Source of the DNA: Lonsdalea populi
GTDB taxonomy: Bacteria; Pseudomonadota; Gammaproteobacteria; Enterobacterales; Enterobacteriaceae
Length of the DNA stretch: 64,000 nt
Assembly (NCBI RefSeq): GCF_015999465.1
Contig: NZ_CP065534.1
Location: 2,914,001-2,978,000 of the forward strand
Reading direction: 5' to 3'
Below are positions 1 through 10,065 of this stretch, in pieces. The translations under genes were made by a program, and so were the position numbers. The notes under the pieces are model-generated. The model saw only the letters and a list, made by a program, of their open reading frames with translations, did not search any database and was not told the DNA's origin. Every line of letters begins with the position of its first letter. Positions within the stretch are counted from its first letter, which is position 1.

Positions 1-2
1 GG

Positions 3-368
3 GCTGCGAGCCGTTGGGGAACGCTGCAATGTCTGACGGCGAATCTTTTCCTACAGGGAGTTTGCGTCCTGATGACCTTGCTAAGCGACTCGCCCATGCT
101 GTTAATCATCAGCAGCCTCGGTTTCGGCGCAACGTTTATGGGCACGACTTCGCTGGTGATGCCGTTAGCCAAACGCATTCGCGTTCCGCGACATATCAAT
201 CTGCTTGGGCTGGTCACGCTGACTTACGGCATCGGACAAATCGCCGGTCCTTTACTGGCCAATGCGTTGAAATCCAGTCCTCATGCGGTCGTTTCCGCCA
301 TTGTATGCGGTGCCGTCTCGCTATTTATCGCATCTGGAATAAGTTGTTTCACCACAGGAAATCGTTAA
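3..368 (+). CDS. MFS transporter, C-terminal part (cut by window edge)
   Basis: The reading frame is open from the first bases of the window to a stop at 366-368, so the gene begins upstream. The visible 121 residues hold about three membrane segments (around [35 protein letters not shown] and [17 protein letters not shown]). They resemble the end of YbfB/YjiJ-type major facilitator permeases. It ends 27 bases before an FAD/NAD(P)-binding protein gene on the same strand, so it may be the exporter or importer of a small operon with that gene and the tautomerase that follows. The substrate cannot be told. Family assignment is from sequence character only. Confidence 0.65.
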   Translation, partial: AASRWGTLQCLTANLFLQGVCVLMTLLSDSPMLLIISSLGFGATFMGTTSLVMPLAKRIRVPRHINLLGLVTLTYGIGQIAGPLLANALKSSPHAVVSAIVCGAVSLFIASGISCFTTGNR

Positions 369-395
369 TGTTCGATCATTCAAAGGAGATGAGTT

Positions 396-2230
396 ATGGC
401 TCGAACTACCGTCGCAATAGTGGGCATGGGCCCAAGAGGATTAAGTATTCTTGAACGTTTAATTACGCTTTATGACCACTCACCACATCCAGAAGGAATG
501 GAAATCCTGCTCGTTGACCCCAATGAAATTGGCACGGGCGCGCACAGTCCTCAACAGCCCGACCACCTGCTGGTGAATACCGTCGCCAGCCAAATCACGC
601 TATTCGGTGACGAATCGGTCAAAAATAGCGGTCCTATTCGCCAAGGGCTTAATTTTTTTGAGTGGGCCAGAGCGAACGGCTATCGAAACAAAAACGGCGC
701 TGAAATTCAGGAAAACGATTATCTTCCCCGTCGCCTGCTGGGCAAATATCTCGTCTGGGGATACCACGAAATTACCCGCAGCCTGCCGCACGATCTCGTG
801 ATCAGCCATCGACCATACCGCGCCGCCAATATGACGGTACAGAATAACGGAAAAACCACGATTGCTCTGCAAAGCGGGACGTGCGTCACGGCCGATTTTG
901 TTTTTATCACCACCGGGCACGGCCACAATATGCTGTCCATTGATGATCACGTTCTGCTGCAATTCGTGGCTGCCAATCGCACGCACAATCCACATCTTCA
1001 GTATTTCAGCACGACTTATCCAACCACGATGCTGGACGACATCTCGCCGCAGTCACGAGTGCTGATTCAAGGCACGGGGCTTACCGCTTACGATGTGCTG
1101 TCGCAATTGACCTATGGTCGAGGGGGCGTATTCACCGAAGAGGAAGGCCGGTTGCGCTACACGCCCAGCGGACGCGAACCGGCTGTCGCCCTGTTCTCGC
1201 GTCAGGCGCTGCCGTTCAGTAGCCGCGGCCGTAACCAAAAGGGCGTAGGAGGGCAATACCATCCCGCATTCATCACCCTCACCGCCCTGGACGAACTTCG
1301 CCAACAGAATCTCCGCGATACGGGATCGTCGAAGCTGGATTTTGAAAAACAGGTTCTGCCTCTGCTGGTGAAAGAAATGTGCTACGTCTATCGCAGCACA
1401 CTGGAGAAGCACTGGCCGGATGCCGCGAACTATCAGGAAGATCCCGCCGATCGTCAGTCTATCCTCACGCTGTTTTATCCACATCACGGGAAGTCATTCG
1501 CTTCGCTGCAGGACTACACCGAGTTCTTTATGGCGCATCTGATTGACGATCTTCACGCCGCGGAACAAGGCAATATCGAGGGTGCCGTCAAAGCGGCCAC
1601 CGATGTGATTAGAGACGCGCGCGACATTCTGCGCAATGCGATCGATTTCGGCGGGTTGACCGGCGAATCTCATCAGCGTCTATTGGAACACTATGCGCCA
1701 ATTTTTAACCGCATCGCGGTAGGGCCGCCGCTAGAGCGTAACCGTGAACTGCTGGCGCTAATGGAGGCGGGAGTGGTCAAGCTTGCGGGGGGCCTGCGTC
1801 AACACTGCTGCTCAATGCCCAATCGGGCTGTTTCGAGATTAAAAGCTCGTTTACCGATACGAACAGCCGGACGGAATTCGATGTACTGATCAAAGCCAAG
1901 ATCGACAGTTTCTCCGCGTTGCATGATGATTCGCCGTTTATCCGCAATCTGATCGCACAGGGCGTCATCCGCCCTTTCATCAACCAGGACTATCATCCCG
2001 GCGGAATAGATATCGATCGCGATCAGCATCCAATCTCCAGTAAAGGAGAAACGCAGAAATCGCTATGGGCGCTGGGTGTTCTGGCTGAAGGGCCAAACTT
2101 CTATACCTATGTGCTGCCGCGTCCGCAGGTTAACTCCCGTGCGCTGCAGGATGCCGGACGATGCGTCATCGAAATGTATCAGCAGTTGGAGCAGCTTTGT
2201 TCCATGAATGATTCGAATGTCTTCTCGTAA
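396..2230 (+). pseudogene. FAD/NAD(P)-binding protein, frameshifted in a G6 tract
   Basis: The N-terminus carries a Rossmann FAD motif (VAIVGMGPRGLSILERL) and belongs to the FAD-NAD(P)-binding family seen in many bacterial accessory oxidoreductases; its reaction is unknown. The start at 396 has a strong ribosome site (AAAGGAGATGAG). The first frame runs to 1889, but the family-like C-terminal sequence continues in another frame, from about 1793 (ASTLLLNAQSGCFEIKSS) to the stop at 2230. The switch point is a run of six G at 1787-1792; one further G would give a single protein of about 611 residues. It could be a real one-base deletion, a sequencing error or a slippage site. The flanking MFS and tautomerase genes suggest a common pathway. 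Confidence 0.7.
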
Positions 2231-2275
2231 CTTGATGACCCCAAATGCTTTTCGGGTCTACTTCGGAGGAAATCT

Positions 2276-2476
2276 ATGCCATACGTCAATATCAAAATTA
2301 CACGGGAAGGCGCGACCGCCGACCAGAAAAAGCAGTTAATCGAAGGTGCGACAAAATTGTTGGTGGACGTTTTAAACAAGAACCCCAGCACAACCATCGT
2401 GGTGATTGAGGAAGTTGAAACGGATAATTGGGGAATTGGCGGCGTTCCCGTCACCGAGTTGAGAAAAGGAAAGTAA
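2276..2476 (+). CDS. 4-oxalocrotonate tautomerase family protein
   Basis: This 66-residue protein has the 4-oxalocrotonate tautomerase form: Pro directly after the initiator Met (MPYVNIKITREG), which acts as the catalytic base after Met removal, and the conserved NWGIGG turn near the C-terminus. Such enzymes are small homohexamers catalysing keto-enol tautomerisation of 2-oxo acids. A good ribosome site (GGAGG) lies just before the start. It follows the FAD/NAD(P)-binding gene by 45 bases and probably shares its transcript. The true substrate is unknown. A second, divergent family member lies at 54152. Confidence 0.85.
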   Translation: MPYVNIKITREGATADQKKQLIEGATKLLVDVLNKNPSTTIVVIEEVETDNWGIGGVPVTELRKGK

Positions 2477-2484
2477 AATCTCGC

Positions 2485-2514
2485 AAAGACGCGGCGCTCA
2501 ATGCGCCGCGCTTT
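2485..2514. terminator. Bidirectional hairpin between tautomerase gene and mntH
   Basis: An eight-base-pair GC stem (CGCGGCGC / GCGCCGCG, loop TCAAT) is bordered by AAAG and CTTT. It lies between two converging genes and can serve both directions. Confidence 0.6.
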
Positions 2515-2517
2515 ACA

Positions 2518-3756
2518 TTAGAGACCAAGCAGGCTACCTAACAGCAGATAGAGGTTCAGCGTCACAACTATGGCAACGATAACCCAGCCAATAGATTTTA
2601 CCCACCGACTATTGACTAAATCGCCCATCAGTTCGCGATCGTTCGTGAATAACAGCAGCGGAACCAGCGCCAGCGCAATACCGAAGCTCAGCAGTACCTG
2701 ACTCATAACGAGCACCCGCGTTGGGTCCATACCGCACAGGATGACGACAAATGACGGCAGCATGGTCACCGCTCGACGCAGCCACAGCGGAATTCTAAAG
2801 TGGACAAATCCCTGCATAACCACCTGCCCCGCCAGGGTTCCCACCACTGTCGAAGACAGTCCCGCAATGACCAGACTCAGGCCGAATATCGTAGCGGCAG
2901 CCTGTCCCAATAGCGGTTTGAGCGTTAAATATGCCTGATCCAAATCCGCGACGTGGGTATTGCCGCTGAAGTGAAACGCTGCCGCCGCAGTCGCCATCAT
3001 GGCCAGGTTGACGAATCCAGCGATAGTCATCGCTACGGCCACATCAAACTTCGTCGAAGCATAGCGATCGCTACGGGTATTGTTTCCCTTGCGCTGCGTC
3101 AACGACGAATGCAGATATATGACGTGCGGCATAATGGTCGCCCCCAGCACGCCAGCAGCCAGCAGCACGGCGTCGGAGGTCGGTAGGCTCGGGATTGCCA
3201 TGCCACGCGCGATAGAAGCCAGCTCAGGGCGAGAAAATATCAGCTCGACGATATAGGCCGCCGCAACAAACAGCAGCAGACCGCCTATCACCATCTCCAG
3301 CGGCTTTTGTCCGCGCTGTTGCAGCATCAATATCAGGAACGTGGCAATACCGGTCAGTATCGCGCCTTCCAGCAAAGAGACGCCCAGCAGCAATTTGAAC
3401 CCAATAGCGGCGCCGATGAACTCAGCCAGATCGGTCGCCATCGCGATAATTTCCGCCTGCACCCAATAGGCCCAAACGGCAGGACGAGGAAAGCGATCGC
3501 GAATATGTTCGGCAAGATTTTTACCGGTCGCAATCCCCAACTTGGCGGAAAGCAGCTGAATCAGCATCGCCATGAGGTTAGCCCAAACGACCACCCATAA
3601 TAGCTGATAGCCGTATGATGCCCCAGCCTGAATATTGGTCGCGAAGTTACCGGGATCGATATAGCCGATCGCCGTGATAAAGGCCGGCCCCATCAGGGAA
3701 AGTTTGATCTTCCTGGATGTGCGGCTGACAGATGCGATAACACGACTCTCCGACAT
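2518..3756 (-). CDS. mntH: Mn(II)/Fe(II) proton symporter MntH
   Basis: This is a 412-residue NRAMP-family inner-membrane transporter that takes up Mn(II), and less well Fe(II), with protons. The length equals that of E. coli MntH and the sequence matches it almost throughout. The metal-binding motif of helix 1 ([16 protein letters not shown]) and the helix 6 motif ([15 protein letters not shown]) are intact, and eleven membrane segments can be traced. It is transcribed alone, towards a shared hairpin. The upstream region carries a Fur-like box, in keeping with iron and manganese control known for enteric mntH. Confidence 0.97.
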   Translation of the reverse strand: MSESRVIASVSRTSRKIKLSLMGPAFITAIGYIDPGNFATNIQAGASYGYQLLWVVVWANLMAMLIQLLSAKLGIATGKNLAEHIRDRFPRPAVWAYWVQAEIIAMATDLAEFIGAAIGFKLLLGVSLLEGAILTGIATFLILMLQQRGQKPLEMVIGGLLLFVAAAYIVELIFSRPELASIARGMAIPSLPTSDAVLLAAGVLGATIMPHVIYLHSSLTQRKGNNTRSDRYASTKFDVAVAMTIAGFVNLAMMATAAAAFHFSGNTHVADLDQAYLTLKPLLGQAAATIFGLSLVIAGLSSTVVGTLAGQVVMQGFVHFRIPLWLRRAVTMLPSFVVILCGMDPTRVLVMSQVLLSFGIALALVPLLLFTNDRELMGDLVNSRWVKSIGWVIVAIVVTLNLYLLLGSLLGL

Positions 3757-3802
3757 AAAATTGACCCTTCTAAACCTACTGTAAATCTACTCTCACAAAT
3801 AT

Positions 3803-3821
3803 GAGAATGATTATCAAGTGC
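3803..3821. promoter_or_regulatory. Fur-like box upstream of mntH
   Basis: The 19-base stretch GAGAATGATTATCAAGTGC agrees with the Fur consensus at about 13 of 19 positions. It lies about 50 bases before the mntH start. A weaker AAATGATTAT stretch follows at 3836. E. coli mntH is known to be repressed by Fur and MntR; I did not find an obvious MntR palindrome. Confidence 0.5.
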
Positions 3822-4033
3822 ATTTAGATCGGTAGAAATGATTATTTTGATAGGCAGAGATGATGATGTCTTTTGACACAAAACCCTATGCGTTTCATAA
3901 AACTAATACTAACAAAATATAAACAATGTGCTGCTTTTTGGCCTGAAAAAACCGGTTCGGCATAAAACAGCCGAAAAATTCATTCAACCGGGAATCTGGA
4001 GGGAGGAAAAAAGGGAAAGGGGGAATAGGTGCT

Positions 4034-4068
4034 CTTCAGGGCAGGCTGACGTTTCACCTGCCCTGAAG
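4034..4068 (-). terminator. Strong hairpin downstream of grpE
   Basis: A perfect 12-base inverted repeat (CTTCAGGGCAGG / CCTGCCCTGAAG, 11-base loop) lies 14 bases past the grpE stop. It lacks an immediate T run, so it may be a weak terminator or an mRNA-stabilising stem. Confidence 0.5.
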
Positions 4069-4082
4069 ATAAGCCAGAAGAA

Positions 4083-4655
4083 TTACTCCTTAGCTTTCGA
4101 CACTGCCACCATCGCCGGGCGTAGCAGACGACCGTTCAGGGTGTAGCCTTTCTGCATGACCAGCATCACGTGATTAGGCTCATGATCGGCTGATTCCATC
4201 ATCGTCATCGCCTGATGAATTTCGGGGTTGAACGGCACGTTCACATCCGCCACAACTTCAATACCAAACTTGTGCACGACAGAAAGCAGGGATTTCAGCG
4301 TCAGTTCTACCCCTTCTATCATGGCTGTCAGCGCATCGCTAGACTTGTCTGCTGTTTCCAGCGCACGTTCAAGGTTATCGATCACAGGCAACATTTCACC
4401 GGCGAATTTTTCCAGCGCGAATTTGTGTGCTTTTTCGACATCCAGCTCCGCACGGCGGCGAATGTTCTCGCTCTCAGCGCGAGAACGCAACACGCTCTCG
4501 CGTTCACGTTGCTGTAATTCGCTCAGTTGCGCCTCCAGTTCAGCGATACGTTCATCGCGGGGATCGGCGGCTTCTGGCGTTTCAACGGCGGCGTCTGCTG
4601 CTTTCTTTTGATCCTGAACCTGTTCGTCCGGTGACTTCTGCTCTTTACTACTCAT
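4083..4655 (-). CDS. grpE: Nucleotide exchange factor GrpE
   Basis: GrpE releases ADP from DnaK in the cytosolic DnaK-DnaJ-GrpE chaperone cycle and works as a dimer. The 190-residue product has an acidic, disordered N-terminus, a long coiled coil (about residues 40-85, rich in E, L, Q and R) and the C-terminal beta domain with FNPEIHQAM and [18 protein letters not shown]. The start at 4655 (MSSKEQ) is chosen over an upstream ATG because it carries GGAG at the right distance and matches E. coli. It diverges from nadK as in E. coli and has a sigma-32 promoter. Confidence 0.96.
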   Translation of the reverse strand: MSSKEQKSPDEQVQDQKKAADAAVETPEAADPRDERIAELEAQLSELQQRERESVLRSRAESENIRRRAELDVEKAHKFALEKFAGEMLPVIDNLERALETADKSSDALTAMIEGVELTLKSLLSVVHKFGIEVVADVNVPFNPEIHQAMTMMESADHEPNHVMLVMQKGYTLNGRLLRPAMVAVSKAKE

Positions 4656-4700
4656 GAAATACTCCGCGGTTTTGGCATTCATCTCGCTTGTTCGCTTATT

Positions 4701-4726
4701 ATGGGGATCAAAACGGGGGTTTCAAG
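4701..4726 (-). promoter_or_regulatory. Sigma-32 heat-shock promoter of grpE
   Basis: On the minus strand the -35 element CTTGAAA (4726-4720) and the -10 element CCCCAT (4706-4701) are separated by 13 bases. This fits the RpoH consensus closely and agrees with the known heat-shock control of grpE. Confidence 0.85.
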
Positions 4727-4792
4727 GGAACCCTGACATATTGCCCGGCTGAAAACACTGAACGCCCTCTTCCCGCAAGGATTAACCGTCTA

Positions 4793-5671
4793 ATGAATAA
4801 AACATTTAACTGCATCGGTATCGTCGGTCATCCGCGACATCCTTCCGCCTTGGCCACACACGAAATGCTCTACAAATGGCTAACCGGTAAAGGATATTCC
4901 GTTATCCTCGAGCAACAGATCGCCCAGGAACTCAACCTCTCTGACGCCGTCACGGGTAGCCTGGCGGAAGTCGGGCAACAGGCCGATCTGGCCGTCGTGG
5001 TCGGGGGTGACGGAAACATGCTCGGCGCCGCGCGGGTGCTGTCCCGCTATGACATCAGCGTCATCGGCGTCAACCGGGGAAATCTCGGTTTTCTGACCGA
5101 TCTCGACCCGGATCACGCCCAGCAGCAGCTAAGCGACGTCCTCGCCGGGCGCTATATTCGCGAAAGCCGGTTTATGCTGGAGGCTCAGGTCTGCCGTGCC
5201 AATCACATGAACAGTAGCAGCAGCGCCATCAACGAAGTCGTGCTTCATCCCGGCAAAGTCGCGCATATGATCGAGTTCGAGGTCTATATTGACGACAGTT
5301 TTGCCTTTTCACAGCGTTCAGACGGCTTGATTATCTCGACGCCTACGGGCTCCACCGCCTATTCCCTTTCCGGCGGCGGTCCAATCCTCAGTCCATCTCT
5401 GGAGGCGATCGCGCTGGTGCCAATGTTCCCTCATACGCTGTCCGCTCGCCCGTTAGTGATCAGCAACAGCAGTACGATAAGACTCAAATTTTCCCAAATC
5501 ACCAATGACTTAGAGATAAGCTGCGATAGCCAGATCGCGCTTCCGATTCAGGAAGGCGAAGAGGTGCTGATTCGCCGCAGCCCTCACCATCTCAATCTTA
5601 TCCATCCTGAAAATTACAATTATTTCAACACATTGAGCAGTAAATTGGGTTGGTCGAAAAAATTATTTTAA
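4793..5671 (+). CDS. nadK: NAD kinase
   Basis: NAD kinase phosphorylates NAD to NADP in the cytosol. The 292-residue product has the GGDG motif (residues 71-74, within [14 protein letters not shown]), the NE-containing segment ([10 protein letters not shown]) and the C-terminal glycine-rich segment ([20 protein letters not shown], here [18 protein letters not shown]). The start at 4793 ([17 protein letters not shown]) is preferred to an upstream in-frame ATG because it follows AAGGA and matches the E. coli protein start. It lies between grpE (divergent) and recN (same strand), the standard enterobacterial order. Confidence 0.97.
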   Translation: MNKTFNCIGIVGHPRHPSALATHEMLYKWLTGKGYSVILEQQIAQELNLSDAVTGSLAEVGQQADLAVVVGGDGNMLGAARVLSRYDISVIGVNRGNLGFLTDLDPDHAQQQLSDVLAGRYIRESRFMLEAQVCRANHMNSSSSAINEVVLHPGKVAHMIEFEVYIDDSFAFSQRSDGLIISTPTGSTAYSLSGGGPILSPSLEAIALVPMFPHTLSARPLVISNSSTIRLKFSQITNDLEISCDSQIALPIQEGEEVLIRRSPHHLNLIHPENYNYFNTLSSKLGWSKKLF

Positions 5672-5690
5672 TAAGTCAACTCAGCCACTT

Positions 5691-5730
5691 TACTGTATAA
5701 AAAACCAGTTTATACTGTATGCATTGACAC
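5691..5730 (+). promoter_or_regulatory. LexA boxes of recN
   Basis: A full LexA site with CTG at 5693-5695 and CAG at 5706-5708, ten bases apart, is followed by a degenerate second site (CTG at 5715-5717, CAC at 5728-5730). The layout resembles E. coli recN, a strongly SOS-induced gene. Confidence 0.85.
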
Positions 5731-5755
5731 TTGTTTTTACATACAGGAAAACATC

Positions 5756-7417
5756 ATGCTGGCTCAACTCACTATTAGTAACTTCGCCATCGTGCGCGAA
5801 CTGGAGATTGATTTTCAGACAGGTATGAGCGTCATTACCGGAGAGACCGGGGCAGGCAAATCCATTGCGATTGATGCATTGGGTTTATGTCTCGGAAATC
5901 GCGCTGACGCCAGCATGGTCCGCCCTGGTGCGGCGCGCGCCGACATCTGCGCGCGGTTTTCTCTGGCTGATACGCCAGCCGCACTTGAGTGGCTGGAACA
6001 TAACCAGTTAGATGACAGCAACGAATGTCTTCTCCGCCGGGTTGTGGGTGCCGATGGCCGCTCTCGCGGATTCATTAATGGCACTGCCGTGCCGCTTTCC
6101 CAACTCCGCGAACTGGGTCAGCATTTAATTCAGTTGCACGGTCAGCACGCGCATCAGCTGCTGCTGAAACCCGAACATCAGCGCTATTTGCTGGACGCTT
6201 ATGCGGACGAACCGCAATTGCTGTCAGCAATGCGAGAAACTTGCCGTCAGTGGCACCAGAGCTGCCGGGAGCTAGCTCAGCACCAGCAAGCGGCCATTGA
6301 GCGGGAAGCACGACGCGAACTGCTGCAGTACCAGTTGAAAGAGTTGAACGAGTTTGTGCCTCAAGCTGGTGAATACGAACAGATTGACGCCGAGTACAAG
6401 CGTCTGGCAAACAGCGGGCAATTGCAGTCCCTGAGCCAACAGACGCTGCATATCCTCAGTGAAGGTGAAGAGCAAAATCTGCTTGGTATGCTGCACAGCG
6501 CCCGCCAAAAGCTGACGGAACTGGTTGGGCTGGACGAATCACTGTCTGGAATTCTGTCTTTTCTCGACGAAGCCCACATCCAGATCAGTGAAGCCAGCGA
6601 TGAGCTGCGTCACTACAGCGACCGTATGGAGCTTGACCCTGTTCGTCTGTATGAACTGGAGCAACGGCTATCCCGCCAACTGTCGCTGTCTCGTAAACAC
6701 CATGTCGCGCCGGAAGAGCTGCCGACGTTTTGCCAGCAACTGATGAATGAGCAACAGCTGCTGGACCAGCAGGAAAGCGATCATGAGGCCTTGAGTCAGG
6801 TAGTACATGAATATCACCAGCAGGCGCTGCATACCGCTGAACAGCTACATACTCGTCGTAGCCAACATGCGGAGGCGCTTTCACAGTTAATTACCGAAAA
6901 CATGCGCGAACTGGCGATGCCTCACGGGCACTTCTCCATCCATGTCACCTTCGCGACTGAACATCTCAACATGACGGGTGCAGACCAGATTGAGTTTCGC
7001 GTCACAACGAACCCCGGGCAACCTCACCAACAATTGGCGAAGGTGGCGTCGGGAGGGGAACTTTCACGCATCGCGTTAATTCTGCAAGTTATCACCGCGC
7101 AGAAGATGGATACACCGGCGCTTATTTTCGATGAAGTGGACGTGGGAATTAGCGGACCAACCGCAGCGATCGTAGGGAAAATGTTGCGCCAACTGGGCGA
7201 GTCCACGCAGGTGATGTGCGTCACCCATTTACCGCAGGTCGCCGGTTGCGGGCACCATCATTACTTTGTGAGCAAACAGACGGACGGCTCAGAAACCGAA
7301 ACACTGATGGAGCCTCTTGGCAAACGCGCCCGCCTTCAGGAGCTGGCCCGCCTGCTGGGGGGAAGCGCCGTGACTAAGAATACGTTGGCGAACGCAAAAG
7401 AGTTACTGGCCGCATAA
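5756..7417 (+). CDS. recN: DNA repair protein RecN
   Basis: RecN is an SMC-like ATPase that helps hold broken DNA ends during recombinational repair. The 553-residue product has Walker A GETGAGKS (residues 29-36), central coiled-coil segments, the ABC signature [11 protein letters not shown] and Walker B ([13 protein letters not shown]), so it is complete. The start follows AGGAAAACATC. LexA boxes directly upstream indicate SOS induction. It is followed by bamE as in E. coli. Confidence 0.97.
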   Translation: MLAQLTISNFAIVRELEIDFQTGMSVITGETGAGKSIAIDALGLCLGNRADASMVRPGAARADICARFSLADTPAALEWLEHNQLDDSNECLLRRVVGADGRSRGFINGTAVPLSQLRELGQHLIQLHGQHAHQLLLKPEHQRYLLDAYADEPQLLSAMRETCRQWHQSCRELAQHQQAAIEREARRELLQYQLKELNEFVPQAGEYEQIDAEYKRLANSGQLQSLSQQTLHILSEGEEQNLLGMLHSARQKLTELVGLDESLSGILSFLDEAHIQISEASDELRHYSDRMELDPVRLYELEQRLSRQLSLSRKHHVAPEELPTFCQQLMNEQQLLDQQESDHEALSQVVHEYHQQALHTAEQLHTRRSQHAEALSQLITENMRELAMPHGHFSIHVTFATEHLNMTGADQIEFRVTTNPGQPHQQLAKVASGGELSRIALILQVITAQKMDTPALIFDEVDVGISGPTAAIVGKMLRQLGESTQVMCVTHLPQVAGCGHHHYFVSKQTDGSETETLMEPLGKRARLQELARLLGGSAVTKNTLANAKELLAA

Positions 7418-7528
7418 AATCGTTCAACTTTTATGGGTTTCTGAGGTCATACATGGGCCTTGCCGGTTTTCAATACAGGCAAGGTCTATTATCATCGGCA
7501 ACCTATGACCTTAAGGAATGAATTCACT

Positions 7529-7867
7529 ATGCGCTGTAAAACGCTAACAATTATCGTCGCGGTAGTCGCTGTCATGTTGACCGCAGGATGCTCCACTTTG
7601 GAGAAGGTGGTTTATCGCCCGGATATCAATCAGGGGAACTACTTAGCTCCGGCAGACGTCGCCAAGATTCATAACGGTATGACAAAACAACAGGTTGCTT
7701 ATTCTCTGGGAACCCCGATGTTACAGGACCCATTTGGTAGCGATACTTGGTTCTATGTATTCCGCCAACAGCCCGGTCATGAAGCCGTGAAACAGCAAAC
7801 TTTAACGCTGAATTTCAACAGCCAGGGTATCCTTACCAGCATCGATAACAAGCCAGCACTGAACTAA
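7529..7867 (+). CDS. bamE: Outer membrane assembly lipoprotein BamE (SmpA)
   Basis: BamE is a small lipoprotein of the BAM complex that inserts beta-barrel proteins in the outer membrane. The 112-residue product has a signal peptide ending in the lipobox LTAGC (Cys about residue 19), then the conserved PDINQGNYL segment and [19 protein letters not shown]. The start at 7529 (MRCKTLT) matches E. coli BamE and follows AAGGAATGA; in-frame ATGs upstream would put extra charged sequence before the signal peptide. It lies between recN and the convergent rnfH. Confidence 0.95.
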   Translation: MRCKTLTIIVAVVAVMLTAGCSTLEKVVYRPDINQGNYLAPADVAKIHNGMTKQQVAYSLGTPMLQDPFGSDTWFYVFRQQPGHEAVKQQTLTLNFNSQGILTSIDNKPALN

Positions 7868-7918
7868 TTCGTCAGTGTTGTCGGATAGGATGCTGGCTAT
7901 CGGATTGAGCCAAAGACG

Positions 7919-7955
7919 CCTGAAAAGCACTCCTTGTGCGGAAAAGCTTTTCAGG
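7919..7955. repeat. Inverted repeat in the bamE-rnfH gap
   Basis: The 320-base gap between the converging genes bamE and rnfH holds a perfect 10-base inverted repeat (CCTGAAAAGC / GCTTTTCAGG) with a 17-base loop. No T run follows, so a terminator role is uncertain. I see no gene in the rest of the gap. Confidence 0.45.
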
Positions 7956-8187
7956 TCGAACCGGCTTCTGAAAAACGTGCAATATGGGCACATAACCGAA
8001 TGAGATGGGCCTGTATAGATCTAAATAGCACAGTCGACACCGGGAACAACGTTGGAGGTGAATAGTAGCTATTGTTCCCTTAGGTTTAATCACTCGCAAG
8101 ACTGGCTGCCCTTTTGTTTTCCCTGTGGGCGGAATATATCTGGCAACCGCACGTTCTTTCGTTGGCTATTTCATTGGCCCACATTGA

Positions 8188-8478
8188 CTAACGCTTGCTT
8201 TTTGAGTGTTCAGCCCTTTGTCTGCGTAATTCTTTAGGATCGGCAATCAACGGACGATAGATTTCAACGCGATCGCCTTCCTGTAGTTTTTCATCCAATT
8301 GGGCGGGGCGGCTAAAAATACCAATCTTGTTAAAATTGAGATCGATCTCAGGGCGCAAAGCCAGCAACCCCGACGCATTGATCGCCTGCTCTACAGTAAC
8401 GCCCTCATTGAGATCCAGAGCGAGAAGAAACTGGCGCTCCGGTAGCGCGTAAACCACTTCTACCCGCATCTTAGGCAC
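8188..8478 (-). CDS. rnfH: RnfH family ubiquitin-fold protein
   Basis: This 96-residue protein matches E. coli RnfH (UPF0125), a beta-grasp protein of uncertain function. The conserved tail [19 protein letters not shown] is present, as is the [14 protein letters not shown] core. Its start overlaps the end of ratA by eight bases, so translation is probably coupled. The ratA-rnfH pair is widespread in gamma-proteobacteria and has been likened to a toxin-antitoxin pair, which remains debated. Confidence 0.93.
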   Translation of the reverse strand: MPKMRVEVVYALPERQFLLALDLNEGVTVEQAINASGLLALRPEIDLNFNKIGIFSRPAQLDEKLQEGDRVEIYRPLIADPKELRRQRAEHSKSKR

Positions 8479-8905
8479 TGTAAACCTCTTTGGCTCGCTG
8501 GGTGAAAGCCTGAACCATATTGTTAGCTAATTCTTTAAAGACTTTACCAAAGGCAAGCTCGATCAACGCATTTTTAAATTCAAAATCCAGGTCGAGCTCA
8601 ACTTTACAGGCCTTTTCACTCAGCGGAATAAACCGCCAATCGCCCTTTAATTCCCGGAACGGGCCGTCGACCAGTTGCATTGAGATAGACTGGTTATCTG
8701 TCAGTGTATTTCGTGTCGTAAACGTTTTACTAATGCCAGCTTTGGAAACATCGACCGCTGCGGTCATTTCCTCCGAGGAAGTCGATAAAACCCGACTTCC
8801 TGTGCACCCCGGTAAAAAGGCAGGGTAAGAAGGAACATCATTGACGAGTTTATACATTTGCTCAGCGCTGTAAGGGACTAATGCAGAGCGATTAATTTTG
8901 GGCAT
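8471..8905 (-). CDS. ratA: RatA, START-like ribosome-associated protein
   Basis: RatA is a START/coenzyme Q-binding-like protein reported in E. coli to block 70S formation by binding 50S subunits; its relatives (Coq10) bind quinone. The 144-residue product matches E. coli RatA over its length ([50 protein letters not shown]). The start at 8905 (MPKINRS) is chosen because homology begins there; the open frame extends upstream without similarity. It overlaps rnfH and diverges from smpB. Confidence 0.92.
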   Translation of the reverse strand: MPKINRSALVPYSAEQMYKLVNDVPSYPAFLPGCTGSRVLSTSSEEMTAAVDVSKAGISKTFTTRNTLTDNQSISMQLVDGPFRELKGDWRFIPLSEKACKVELDLDFEFKNALIELAFGKVFKELANNMVQAFTQRAKEVYSA

Positions 8906-9021
8906 ACCATTTTCCAAGAGTAATAAATGCGCAAAATAATAGCATTTTCGGCCATCAGATAAAAACGCCGGAAAGGTTTCCCCAAGGCAGAACACAATGT
9001 CACTATACACTTTGACGGGGA

Positions 9022-9049
9022 TTTCATTCCCTTAGACATCCAGTATAAT
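9022..9049 (+). promoter_or_regulatory. Putative smpB promoter very close to the start codon
   Basis: A perfect TATAAT at 9044-9049 has a weak -35 (TTTCAT, 9022-9027) 16 bases upstream. The predicted start of transcription would be about 9056, only a few bases before the smpB ATG at 9059. Confidence 0.5.
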
Positions 9050-9058
9050 GACGGCACT

Positions 9059-9541
9059 ATGAAAAAGAAAAAAGCGTACAAACCCGGTTCCGCTACCATT
9101 GCGCAAAATAAGCGTGCTCGCCATGAGTACTTCATCGAAGAGGAATTTGAAGCTGGCCTTGAACTACAAGGTTGGGAAGTCAAATCTCTGCGAGCGGGCA
9201 AAGCCAATATCAGTGACAGCTATGTGACCTTAAGAGATGGCGAAGCCTTTCTCTTTGGCGCCACTATTACACCGCTCAACGTAGCATCTTCACATGTCGT
9301 ATGCGACCCCACTCGCACGCGCAAACTGTTACTCAACAAGCGTGAGATAGAATCGCTTATCGGCCGAGTCAGCCGTGAGGGCTATACCGTCGTCGCATTG
9401 TCGATGTATTGGAAAAATGCCTGGAGCAAAGTCAAAATCGGCGTAGCAAAAGGTAAACGAGATCACGACAAGCGCGACGATATCAAAGAACGTGAGTGGA
9501 AATTAGACAAAGCCCGTATCATGAAGAACGCAAACCGCTAA
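9059..9541 (+). CDS. smpB: tmRNA-binding protein SmpB
   Basis: SmpB binds tmRNA and mimics the anticodon arm during trans-translation, rescuing ribosomes stalled on broken mRNAs. The 160-residue product has the OB-fold core ([22 protein letters not shown]) and the basic C-terminal tail ([20 protein letters not shown]) needed for accommodation. No clear Shine-Dalgarno sequence precedes the ATG, and a consensus -10 element ends only ten bases before it. It lies just upstream of ssrA, its RNA partner, the usual enteric arrangement. Confidence 0.97.
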   Translation: MKKKKAYKPGSATIAQNKRARHEYFIEEEFEAGLELQGWEVKSLRAGKANISDSYVTLRDGEAFLFGATITPLNVASSHVVCDPTRTRKLLLNKREIESLIGRVSREGYTVVALSMYWKNAWSKVKIGVAKGKRDHDKRDDIKEREWKLDKARIMKNANR

Positions 9542-9547
9542 GCTGGT

Positions 9548-9576
9548 GGCTTAAGTCCGGTAAGTTCTGATATACT
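9548..9576 (+). promoter_or_regulatory. Promoter of ssrA
   Basis: A -10 element TATACT (9571-9576) with a weak -35 (GGCTTA, 9548-9553) at 17 bases lies 14 bases before the mature tmRNA 5' end. Confidence 0.5.
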
Positions 9577-9590
9577 GGCGAAAGTTTCTT

Positions 9591-9954
9591 GGGGCTGATT
9601 CTGGATTCGACGGGATTTGCAAAGCCCAAGGTGCATGCCGAGGGGCGGTTGGCCTCGTAAAAAGCCGCAAAAAAATAGTCGCAAACGACGAAAACTACGC
9701 TGTAGCAGCTTAATACCCTGCGTATAGCCCTCTCTCCCTAGCCTCCGCTCTTAGGACGGGGATCAAGAGAGGTCAAACCTAAAAGAGATCGCGTGGATAC
9801 CTTGCCTGGGGTTGAAGCGTTAAATCTAATCAGGCTAGTTTGTTAGTAGCGTGTCTGTCCGCAGCTACCAGGTGAATGTAAAGACTAGACTAAGCATGTA
9901 GTACCGACGGTAGAGTAATTCCGGACGGGGGTTCAAATCCCCCCAGCTCCACCA
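9591..9954 (+). ncRNA. ssrA: Transfer-messenger RNA (tmRNA)
   Basis: The 364-base sequence has the tRNA-Ala-like ends (GGGGCTGATTCTGGATTCGA at the 5' end, a TTCAAATC loop and AGCTCCACCA at the 3' end) and the usual pseudoknot region. The tag reading frame at 9681-9713 encodes ANDENYAVAA and ends in TAA; E. coli has Leu in place of Val. It works with SmpB, encoded 49 bases upstream, in ribosome rescue. Its 3' end is a classic integration site, and island DNA follows. Confidence 0.97.
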
Positions 9955-9967
9955 CTTTTTAGTTGTT

Positions 9968-10041
9968 TGAAGTATACTGAAGTCTACTAAGCCCGCATGG
10001 AACCAGCCTTGCGGGCTTTTTTACGCCTATTGAAGTCTACT
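9968..10041 (+). repeat. Short direct repeats past ssrA, possible integrase arm/att sites
   Basis: TGAAGTATACT (9968-9978), TGAAGTCTACT (9978-9988) and TGAAGTCTACT (10031-10041) are near-identical. The first two are head to tail and the third lies beyond the terminator, just before an integrase gene stub. Their number and place fit integrase arm-binding or attachment sequences; this is inference. Confidence 0.45.
9988..10022 (+). terminator. Rho-independent terminator of ssrA
   Basis: A stem AAGCCCGC / GCGGGCTT with a 16-base loop is followed by a T run at 10017-10022. Confidence 0.85.
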
Positions 10042-10065
10042 GAGATTTGCTAGAAGCTACTCGTT

